A stretch of 64,000 nt of DNA, from contig VXAY01004345.1 in NCBI GenBank assembly GCA_013399855.1, positions 145,095 through 209,094 of the forward strand, in the 5' to 3' direction. The notes beneath the pieces are model-generated. The model was not told the origin of the DNA, ran no database searches, and saw only the letters and a list, made by a program, of their open reading frames with translations. The position numbers were made by a program, and so were the translations under genes. Shown here in pieces: positions 26,801 to 38,800 of the stretch (position 1 is the stretch's first letter; every line of letters begins with the position of its first letter). This DNA comes from Oxyruncus cristatus. Lineage: Eukaryota > Chordata > Aves > Passeriformes > Cotingidae.

Positions 26801-29800
26801 ATATCTAGGTCACCCCACCAATCCCCAGCTTGCCAGAACAACTGGTTTCTCCTTCTGCACTCGGTTCAGACCACAGCCCATGGATTTCAGCTGGTGCACA
26901 GGATGAGTTTTATTGACTTTTTTTTGTTTTCGTTGCATGTGCAACACTTAATTTTACAGAAGCCTACAGAAAATGAAGAGCAGGCTTTTTGGGCATCAGT
27001 CAGATCACACACAAAGCCATGGACTGGCAGCAAACCGACTGGGAGCGGAAAGGACACACATCCATTCTTCACCTACCCATTCCTGAATTTCACTGGCTTG
27101 GAGTCTGCATCCTAAAACTCTGCAGGCAGGGCCTTATAGAGAGTGAAGTGTTGTAAGTCTGTGATACTCACCACCAGAGCGGGATGCAGAGCAGCCCGGG
27201 CAGGGTGAGCGCCAGCAGCAGCATCCGCCAGTCTCTGATGAAGTAAGCGAACAGTGGCAGCAACATGTAGCCAAATGCATAAAATATGCACACCCCCAGG
27301 GTGCAGAACACCACACGGATTGATTTGCCAAGAATTTCTGTGCCTGTTCAAGACAGCAGAGTGAAGAATAGGATTTTAACTTGATAGCAACCAAATAACC
27401 CAACAAAAGTACCCCTAGCACTGGGCTTTGGAAGGCCCTGCACCGAGAGCTGCAGTGCAGAGCACTCTGCCCTCCAGCTTTAAAGGCACCACAGAGCTGC
27501 TTCATGCACTGATCCTGCATCAACTGAGGTAATTCTGTGTATAAAACAAAGACTACTGGGCCACACTGTATTTACGTAGCTCATATTTCTATAATTTTAT
27601 CTTTTTACAATCTCACATTTTACCTGAGGAACTGAAACCACCTCCAAAACACTCTCAACAGTAAACCATAGCTTGATCACCACAGCATCCTCTACAGCTT
27701 ATGGACAGTGACCAGCTTCTTTAAAGAATAATTCAAAGGTTCCCAACCTGTATCACCTTCTAAAAGACTATTTAGCCAAAAAAACCTCACAGTTTTTTGG
27801 GGTACACGTATGGAATTCATGTTCATCACTAACAAAGGCCAGGCTACCGGCAGGGGAATTAAATGCACAAGCAGGGGTTGATGAGCCCCTCTGAAGTGTT
27901 TTGGGACAAGCAAATCAAGAGACATAGAAAGACTGCAAATCTTCCTTGTTTCCACGGAAAAAAAAGAGGATTCCAGCAGTTGCAGCAGGCGGCGTGCAGT
28001 GAGGTTAGCCAAGCACTGCTTTCACCCCGGAACTTGCCTTCCTTGGCCCAAAAGGAATTTCTTGTCACCATTGGGTACTTTGGACAGAGAGGTCACTGTA
28101 AGTAACATTAGGTTTTTTTAAAAATCTCACATTCATAGGGTAATTCATAAGGTAATTCCCATTACCAAATATGGTCTCAGTTAACTTGAGAGTATATGAA
28201 GCAAATACCATGATGACATTGACATTTTTACTATAGGCTGTTTAAAGGAGGCTTTATAAAAATTACTCCATTTTTGTTCTTTTGCAATTTTTTTAATCAA
28301 ATAGGTATTTAGGCCCCAAAACTGATAAAAGAAATCCCTGAAAAATCACAGAATCACAGAATGGTTTGGGTTGAAAGAGACCTTAAAGATCATCTAGTTT
28401 CAACCCCTAAAAAAAAAAAAATCACATCTCACATTTTTTATCTCTCCAACTAGAAGATGGACTGTGTTTCAAATAATCAGTTTCTGGGGTTTTGACTCTT
28501 TTAGGATGGTAAACCACAGAATTAATTCGAAGTGCACCTCTATCAACTGGAAACTTCCAAGGAGAGGACAAAGTATCCATGCATGGTGAGGCCACACTCT
28601 TTAAGAGTGTTGCTTGACAAAACAAATCAACCCTAAGCCAGTACTGAAAAGGAGCAGGGAAAGCACAAGATGAAAGAACACATACTGTGCCCAGCAGGAC
28701 TTTCATACCAAGAACAAATGCTGCCACGTAGTTGGATATCTGTCCCATGCCAACCAGCACAAACAACACTGAAAACATCTCCCAGCTGGTAGAGAAGACC
28801 TGTATGAAGCTGAAGCCAGTCTGCATCGCCAGAGTTGCAAACAGCACATTCTTCCTGCCAAACCTTCCATGGACAGATTAAAAAAAAAAGAAAGAAAAGA
28901 GGAAAAAAACAAAAGAGATGATTATACAACATCATGAATGAAATCTTCAGAAACAGAAAAGTAAGTTTACTCATAAGCTTATTTAGGGAGAAACAAAACA
29001 TCTGCAAAAAGCAGAGGTTCAGGAAATGTGACACAGGCACAACTATTCTAAATACATTTAAAAAAATTCACTGGCCAAGAGAAAGTAATATTCCAAGGGC
29101 TGCTAATTGTCTTTAACTATGTGCTGGAACACTGTTCCTTTCTTACTGATAGGATGGGCAGGGAGACAAATCATCAGGAGCAAATTATTTAAAATGCAAG
29201 AGTATCCAAAGCTCCAAGGAGCACACAGTCCATGACACAGATCAGCATGTTAAAAAAAAAAAGGATGGAAAGTTCCTGGAAGAGAGGTAAAACTCAGGTT
29301 TGCAAGACGCGTTCTCCTGCACCCGGCGAGGATCTGTCACCACGTGAAGGAGCTGCAGAAGGAGACTCCTGGGAGTGTGAGGGTGGGAAGCTCCTGGAGA
29401 ACAGCTCCTGATTCACCTGCCAGGTAGTCACCGTGGGAGACACTCAGCATCCTTGCAGCAGACAAGGAGCTCTTGGGAATGAAACTCCTGGGCCTGGAAG
29501 CAGTGCCAGGATGAAGTGGTGGGAGACTTCCCCACAGTGAAGGGGGGAAATGCCCCTCACATGGGAGAGCAGCTGGAAGGCGCGGAGCTCTCCTGGGCAT
29601 GGATGACCAGCCTGCTGAGCTTATGGGCTGGGATTAGCAGGGAGGCCAACAGGGCAGGGCTGGGGGTGTCCACTGCAGACCATCACGGGGAACCTCCCGC
29701 CAGAGGCACTGGCCATCACGGGGCTGCAACCACTCCAGCACGGGGGGAAGGACAAGGCCCAGGAGGTTTCTGGAGCTCATCCATGACCACGTCCCAACAC

Positions 29801-32800
29801 ATGGCTGATGGGGTGACAAAGGGAGACACTGCTGGACCTCAGGCTTGCAAACGGGAGAACTGTTTGGGGGTGTAAAGGCTGGCAGCACCACGGCTGTGCT
29901 GTGCAGGGGGGAAGGGCAGGATCCTGAGGGGAGGAACAAGGCAGAAGGCAGGACCACAGGGAGAGCAAACACTGCCTTGACCAGGGATTTGCTTGGAGAA
30001 ATCCCACGGCATATAGCTCTGGAGAGAAGTCCAGGAGGGCCGGCTGATTTTCAAGGATCACTGTCTCTGAGCTCAAGACTGGTCCAACCTGATAGGCAGG
30101 AAACTATGCAAAGGCCTTAAATGAAGCTACAAGATTTGTGGCATAAAGATTATGTTTCAATGAAACAAAAACTCTGCAAGTATCAGCAAATTAAAGGACC
30201 ACATATTGTTCTCTGGGAATCAGGAAGACAGCACACAGTGCATTGCACAGCAAATCCCAGGGAGAGAATAAGAAAAAACATGCTCTACAAGAAACCCCAA
30301 AAACCAAACTACTGTCAACATCACAAAAATTAATGGTGTCTTCCTTTTTTTTAATGTTTGTACAAATAAACAAGAAAGCCTTGCTTCTCTGGAGTGTAGC
30401 TGAACAACTTTCATGCTTTGCAGCTTCCACAAATGCAGATCATTGGACTTAGATGATGTATTTGATGAGGAAGAAGAATTTTAAATTTGACTTAAAAAAC
30501 CAAAGGAAAGCAAGCCTCGGGTATCTCTCTGAACACAGTCCAAAGTAAATAGGAGAGAATGTCACTGATCTGATTTTTCCAGATAAAACTTATCTCCTAC
30601 ACCTGTTTTCTGGCATAAAACCAGTTTGCTCCAGAGTGATTTCATTGCAAAACCAAACACATAAAGGCAACACCCAGTAATAATCTTTGTAACATTTTGT
30701 TCTAGTTCAGGACATTTCTCTACACACTCTGTGTAGACTCGGGTTAGACAGTCACAGAACAAGGACATGTTAGGAGTTCCAGAAAGACACTTATAGGAAA
30801 CTTGACACACAAGAAGAGCCTACAAACCAGGCTCAAACAAAGAGCCAGCAGCTCTGGTGTATATACTTTACTTGTCTGAGAGCTGTCCTGAGATGAAAGA
30901 TCCCAGCAGGACACCCACGAAAAACAGGGAGGTGCTCAGGGGTCCCTTCCAGTCGTTGTCACACACGAGATTCCACTGCAGGGAGAGAGAATATGAAAGT
31001 CTTTTAATAAACAGGATTTCCCCTCCCTCCTAAATGTCTTGGCTGAGCTGGTTTTGGAAGAAGGGAGAGCAGAATCACAGGATGGTTTGGGTGGGAAGGG
31101 ACCTTAAAGTTCACCTCATTCCACCCCCTGCCATGGGCAGGGACACTTTCCACTAGCCCAGGTCCAACCTGGCCTTGGACACTTCCAGGGATCCAGGGGC
31201 AGCCACAGCTTCTCTGGGCAACCTGTGCCAGGGCCTCCCCACCCCCTGCATATAGCAATGTTCCATTAAAAAGTCACATTCCTAATTTAAGAGAAATTGA
31301 ACTACAGAAACAAAAATATAGAAAGAAAAAGCCTCTATTACATTTTAATATGGTTTTCAGAGACAGGAGGTCGTTCACTCTTCACTGGGAACCTAATTAA
31401 CCTCAATTAGAATTTTGAATACAAATTGAAATATACCCCAAACAACCCAAAATTAAAAAAAAAAAAAGAGAGAGGAACAAAAGAAAATATTTACTGAATG
31501 AAGACTACAATAGTTTCCAATCTCATACTCATTTCAGTCTGATGTTTTTGAAACAGCACTCCTGTTATTTTTCTATCTACACAAAGAGTTATTATTGAAA
31601 GAGTCTTAATTTTATTTTGGTTATCTGGGGGGAAAATGTGTAAATATTAGAAGAAAAGACAAAACCCAGCAGGGATGCCTGCACTCCTCCTTCACAGCTA
31701 TGCTGTGACTGGCAGCTCCCAGAGCTCTCCCAGTCCTGCCCCACCCCAGTACCTGCTGCCAGAGGGCAGGTGCTACAGCCCTGCAGGAGAGGAACTGGGA
31801 GGCAACCAGTGCTTCTGATGTGAGGCCAAACCTTCAGCAGCTTAGTTATCCAAACAGCTCCCTCATCTGATATTTTATGGATGGAAACTTTTAGGTTTTA
31901 ATCTGCAGTAAAAAGGTTGAAATGAAAATATTTGCCCTGACCCCAATAATTAATCCTTCTTGTCCCCCAATTACAAATAATTAGGCACAGTTTTTTTCAA
32001 TTTGTACTGGAACACCCATCAATGCTTTGATCTGCTCCATAAGAAATGCAGCTGCTACGTGCCCCAGCTGCCCCATCCTGCAGGTGGGAATGCCGGTGTT
32101 TCACTGTCTGCCAGCCCCGTGTCCTCAGCTGGACGATACCTCTGATTCCAGCAATCTCACAGCCTCAGCCTGCTAAGTCACACTACAACTACATCCTAGT
32201 CTGTGTTTTAAGGCTGGAGTATCACTAAAAACTATGCATGGAATGAACAACACCAGCAGTGGCCTTCCACTCCCATATCCCTGCATCAAAACACAACCAA
32301 GTCGTCACTTATTTCATGGAATAGCATCCAGTTTTCAGAGAGAACTGGGAACTGTTCCAGAGATGAATTATGGCCATTCACACAGGCTGCACACTCATGG
32401 GCATTTGTAGAACTTTAGCTGCCAGCCCTCACACTACATTCATCTCATCATCGTTATTTTTAAGGTCAAAATGTCCCTTTTCCAATTTGTAACTGCATTC
32501 AAGTAATTTCCTAACCTCTCCATTGATAAATCTGTTTGTGGTTTCACGTCAGAAAAAATCTCTCCTTCCATCAGGCTTCATAACCCTCGATATTATTCCT
32601 GCACTTGCTCCCCAACCCTTTCCAGCCTCACAGCACCCGAAGCTCAGGTCCCAGCACTGAACACAGAGCTCCAGCACACCCCACAATGCACCAATCAGGC
32701 ATCACTACAGAAGAGCCTTCCAGAACTGTGGCTTTCTTATGTGAGAACAAATGTATCCCACTCATGTTAAAGAAATGAACTTACCATAGTTATCAATATC

Positions 32801-35800
32801 ATGTGGATCAAGAACTCTAATCAACATTTATAATTAAATCTATATTATTCAACAAAAGCTGTGCTTCATTATAGATTAAAGAAAGTTTGAGCCATTCTGT
32901 GATGACCACAGAGACTAAGCCAGCCAGGAAGCTTCAGCAAAATATATCTGGCAACTTGAAATCATGCAGCAAATGACTGTTACCAAATTTATACAGGCCA
33001 AAGGTTTCAGTGATTATCATATACCTTCATATGATAACACCAGAAAAAAATATCACAAACACAAATCCTGCATTTATAAAGCCTTGCCTAGTCACAAAAA
33101 GCCATCTTTGTGTCAACTGCTGGAGCCAGACATCCTCAATAACAGAACTAAAATCTAACTATCTTGGTTATTGGTCTATCACTACTAAATAAGTTATTAC
33201 TTTCCAGCTGATCAGCTTGTGCCTGTGAGTTCACCCTCTCCTTTCATCTGTCCTACCCCCTGCACTTTGGCTCAAGGTTTGCACAACACTTGGCTTTCCA
33301 GACACTGGCATGTTTGCACCCTGTAACAAACATTTCCTTCAGACCACTGAGGTAGAGACCTTTCTTGGAAAAGTTCATGGTATTAAAATGTTTAGCAGAG
33401 TTCTGCCAAAAGCTTCTTGCACTGGCAGGTGCAAACATACTGGGCATTCAAATGTGGCAATGATTACCAGCTTGTTTTTCTGTCTTCTCTGTGACAGTGC
33501 GAGGAGCTGTTATGCTGAAGACCACTTAAACCAGGCACCAGAGTTAACTTCAACATCAAATTTCCAAAGAACTACCTTAGTTGTGCAATCCCAGTTATTT
33601 ACACTCCACGACAATTAGGGCAGAAAGATTTTAAGGTCTGTTACCCTTTGCCCCAGTAAATAAACGGTGAAGTCTTCAACTTTTTAAAGACTCACCAATA
33701 AGATCTACTACACTACTTGCATCAGCCTTCCAGAACCATTTTGCAACCATATCCTTCCCTCAGGTGCCCAGTAGCCAAGAAGAAGTTACCAAAGCATCAC
33801 TGGTAGAGACCAGCATGGCAAGGAGCGAGTGTCCCAGGAGCAGCTACTGATTAACCCCTGCTGCTGGCAGTGCTGTTTGGACACAGCATAGTGTGACCCA
33901 GTGCTCTAAAATCATGTGCTATTTTCACTTCTCAGTATCCTCTGAACTAGCCTGCCAGCTGTAACAGCCTTTGCCCCAGGGAAGAAGCTAAGGTTAACCT
34001 CAGCAAAGTATCTGGGCTCCAAGCAGGAGAAAAACATTCCATTTCCAAGGAGCAGCTGCTGACATCGCGAAGCATCGAGCTGCTCAACACGGGCACCCAA
34101 CAGCACAGAGCATCCCCACTCTGGTTTGTTACAGCTTTGGGACATCCTCTGTTGCAGTTTAAACTTCTCTTCTTCCTCAGACTGTAGCTATGTTGAGCTG
34201 ATGGTTTGTGATTTTTGTACTTTGAAAGGAGAGCTGACACTTCATGAATTACTACGACTAAATCCCACTGTGCCTCCCATAACCTGTTTGACTTTCACTG
34301 CAAATATACTACCTCGTAAGAGATGGCTAAACAGGAAATAATAAAACCTTAACTGCTGATAACAAGGTGCCTATCCCATCTAAGCATGAAACTGCCTATC
34401 CTATTTAAGCATACATTTTACCCAATATTTTTAATGCATCGTAATATGCCAACTGCAAGTCTAGTCATAGGGTAGCTCTTCAAAACATCAATTGTTGCAT
34501 TACAGTATACACCAAACACACACCCCTACCAAATATGCTTGGAAAGATAAAGAAAGGCCTTACTTGAAAAAAGCATGTTTCTCAGTATAGACAACTGCTG
34601 CACCACAGGAACATTCAACCTTCCTAATGCCACTATAAGAACCCTAAACAAAGCTGGGCTATGGCAAGTACAAAAGCTTCAAGAGCCTCACTTGATTACA
34701 CTCCTGTCCTAAAAGGAAAAGCCTTATAGGAAAAGGAATTTTTACAGCTACAAGATATCATGCCTTCCCACTCCTTTGTTTTGTTTTTTTAAAACTGTTT
34801 TCCTATCCTGCTCAGAGTAACACGCACGACTGAAGAATTAAGTGGGTAGTCCCATGTATTAATCTTTTCTTCTTTAAAATCAACATGTTAGCAAGAATTT
34901 TTGAAGCTAAGCCAATATCCTGTACTCTCTCCTTCCACTTGCTTCTCTCAGCAAGTAGAAGAAGGTTCTTCAAAAAAAATCTCAGTCTCACAACCAAGTA
35001 CTTAAGAACCTTTGATTCAGAATCTGGTCTTGTTTGTATCCATATAAATATTCTCTGCTTACTTGAGAGCTATGAGTGTTATTAAACACCCTTTCCTCTC
35101 AAAAAAGCTTTGTATATTCCAAATACTTAGAAGCCCTAGATGTTACATTTAAAGCTTATTATCTAAAGTAAACAGAAGTCTGTATCTACAAAATACACAT
35201 TCTGCTTAACTTTCCCCCCTGTAGTTCTAAATTTTTACAGAGATAAAACTTGCATGGAACAGGAAGGAAATTGCCAAATATTTTATAATTCCAGTGCAGA
35301 AACTGAACTGTTCCCCATACAACACGTTTTTTTAGATGGCCGGAGCAAAAGGAAACAGGGCAGTGACATCAGCAACTGAGAAACCTGAGCTGAGTTCAAA
35401 TCTACAAGTCAAGATGACACGAAGGGAACATTACCCTGTCACTAATTGTCCATGGTACCACTCAAAGAGCACTGTTTCCATTTAACAGTATCAACCACAG
35501 GCCTATCATTCTTTAACAATACTAATCTTATTTTATGTTGCAAGGTCAGAAATGTCTGTACTTTGAACAATTCTGAACATTCCGGCATGATGTGTTTCTT
35601 AAATCATACCTTGAAAACCACAGCATTTTAGAAATACCTTCACAGATCTGTCAGATCTTCACATTCACTTATTAAATGAAAACTAGACTTTTTTTTTATT
35701 CTTCTGACAAGACTAGTAACACTAAGATTTTGTACCTGCAAATCACCACAGCTTTATCAACTCCAGGGGATGAGAAGTTATCAATATGAACTTCATCCAG

Positions 35801-38800
35801 AAAAACAGTGAGATCTTAACCTACAACTGTAAAGAGAAGGCGCCTATTTTACAAGGTGAGAAACAATGGAGATGACTGGTGTTAATGAAGAGTTGGGTGA
35901 GAGCTGGACCTGGATGACATGGGCAGGATTTGCACTTCAGCTGCTGGCTCCGCTCCTGCGACAGCCTGGTCTCGTGGAACGTGTCCCTGCCCATGGCACA
36001 GGGGTTGGAATTAGGTCAACTTCAAGGTCCCTCCCAACCCAAAGCATTCCATGATTCTATGACTATAAATTACAATGTCTAGCATAAGCCTGTGTTTTTA
36101 TTTTGGTAAAGCAAACCAGTATATCCCTCTGCCTTCCAACAGAGAGTGACCATCGATACCTCCAGTTCACCAGCCGTGCCACAGAGCCCATCTGAGTCCT
36201 TCCAGATGACACTGCTGCGGCCTCCCCCTGTTTCCTGAAGGTCTGGCACGACCCACTGATCTCCAACAGCCCCAACAGCACAACGGGGCACTGGAATCCC
36301 TGGGGTGCGGGGGCTGGCAACCTCAGGGCCCTCCTGTTTGCCCAGAACTCTCCCTGCACATCCGTGCAGATGCAGTGCCAGCCCTGCACTCCGCCTCTGC
36401 ACACCCAGCAATCCCCACCACGTGCACCCTTCCTCTGCAACGCCAGCAGTCCCTAGAGCTTGTTAACAGCAACACAGACACACAACATCCAGCTCTGCCT
36501 GGATGCCACCTGCCCTGCACTGCTTTCAACTGATGAACAACGCAACGCACTTTTAAAGTCGAGGTATGCAAAATTCGGTATCTGTTTAGGGTTCACTATG
36601 TAAGAACTACTCCCCCATGAACTGAAGTGTTCTGACTGCTGTATCATCTAACACCTTCTCATTATATCATATTTCTAGTGCACTCATGCTCGTTCCACTG
36701 CTGAATTCTATTCCCAGTTATTCTGTGTAGCCCCATAACAGCCATGACTGGCAGAAGTTGGCCTTTTACCTTAGTTGCTCCTGGCCTTAGTCCTTTTACT
36801 ACCGCGTATGAACTTTTACTACTCCTACATTCTTTTTTTATGGGACTTACAGATGAATCAGAATGACACAGATGGTTTCTTGAGCCAAAGTAAAGCTTTT
36901 CTTATCCCCTGAGCTACAGCATTTCAAAAAGTAAAAGACAGAAAGGGATTTCGTTACGCTGGAGCTGGTTAAATACTGAAGACTGGCTAATAACAACCTT
37001 CTGTTGTTAGTCTGTGTGAGAAAAGAAAGCCCCTCTTCAAGTGGGAGAGAACTGAATGTTTTAAGTCTCCCCCAAAAAGCAAAACCATAAACAAGGTTTC
37101 TCTAAAGTCATGAGAAATTCAGCAAAAAGCTTTCTTAAAAAAAAAAAAAAATCCTCCTTCCCCCTCCCAGCGTTGGCTACGGAAAACTGGGACAAAGGTC
37201 CTCATGATTATTCAACAAGTCGGAGATATGCAACTAAACACAAGATTAGTTAAACATAAAAGCAGCAGCACCAAGCCAAGAAATGAAACACGTTTAACAT
37301 CGAAAACCTGTAAGTATGTGAAAGGGCACAGCTCTTGCAAAACTCCCTCAGAAACATTAATATTAAAGGAAAAAAAAATACTGCCTCGGTGCACGATGCC
37401 TGGGCAGACAAACATTACCTCCCACGGCCACGGGCCATCTGCCAAGTCACACAGACAACGGGCCAGGGCTGCCGGGGAGGCTCAGCACTGTCAGCAGCTC
37501 CCTGCTCTCAGACACTGTAAAACTCCTGCACGCTGCTCCAATAGATCAAGACATTTAAATTCACACCAAGCCAAGGCAGAGTGAAGAAGTTTCAGAGACA
37601 AAGCCCCACGTCTAAGGCAGGTCTACCATTACAGTATGGCACGGGGAACAAAACCCATGAACAGGACTGCCCAGGAAGATGCCAACTGCCCCACGCTGCC
37701 TAAGAGCACCTTTCTCAACAGTGCATTTCAGGACCAGGGCCCAGACATTCCGAGCAGCTTTCCTCTCCAGGAAGGCAGCAGTTCTTTAGCAATAGGTGAG
37801 ACAATGCCTTGCGCCACTTGTCAGAATCACTCAAGCCCTCGCTTGAATTTCCAACAACCCCAGTGTCCCCATTTCCACATCTCCCTGTGCTGCCATGGCT
37901 CCTCTCCCCTGCTTCCTGCCCCAGCCTAGTCCTCCTGAGGAGGATTTCTGTGCCCAGATCAGCTTATTAAGTATTCACACCCATCACAACCCATTTTGCA
38001 AAGCAAGAAATAATGGCAAACACAGCTCCAGCTCTGTCAAACTTGTCAGTGGGCAAGGGAACCCTACAAAGTTTCCAAGCCTTCTGTAAAAAGCCTATAA
38101 AAGTAGTGAAATTCAAGTATCCTCAGAATCCATTTCTTTAAGTCAGCTTGTACCTGTGGGTCTGCACAGCTCTCACCTGAAACAAGAGTGACAATCAGGA
38201 CAGCTTCAGCTTTGGTTGGCTACCCTGACCACAGAGCTGACTCGAGGGGTGTGTCTGTGAGGACAAGAACCTGACCTGTCTGGGTAGGTGAGCAGGGAGA
38301 CCAAAAGCAGTAGGCATGGCCGAAGAAGAGGCACTGTGGGCACACAGAGAAGTTGAGGGTCCTTTTGGACACAGCATGAAAACAGTGCTCCCCAACCCCT
38401 GCATCTCGCACACCTCAGGATGATCCCAACTGTGAGCGTGGGGAGGTCCTGGCACAGGTTGCCCAGAGAAGCTGTTGATGGCGTTGTCGATGCCAGGCTA
38501 GATGGGGCTTGAAGCAACCTGGGCTAGTGGAAGGTGTCCCGGCTCATGGCAGGGAGTGGGAATGAGATGGTCCTTAAGGCCCCTTCCAATCCAAACCACT
38601 CTGTCATTATATGACTTCAACCACCTTTATTTTTTTAAATAAAGAAAACAAACCCTGTTGGTCTCCCAGTTCAAAGTGACACGTCTGTGACACCAAACAG
38701 GCTGAACCCAGATGATGATGAACCAAGCAGCAGTTACTGCAGTGACCAGTCCTGCTGGGTTAAGGAAACATGATGCTTTTGGAGGCTCCTTATCACAGAA

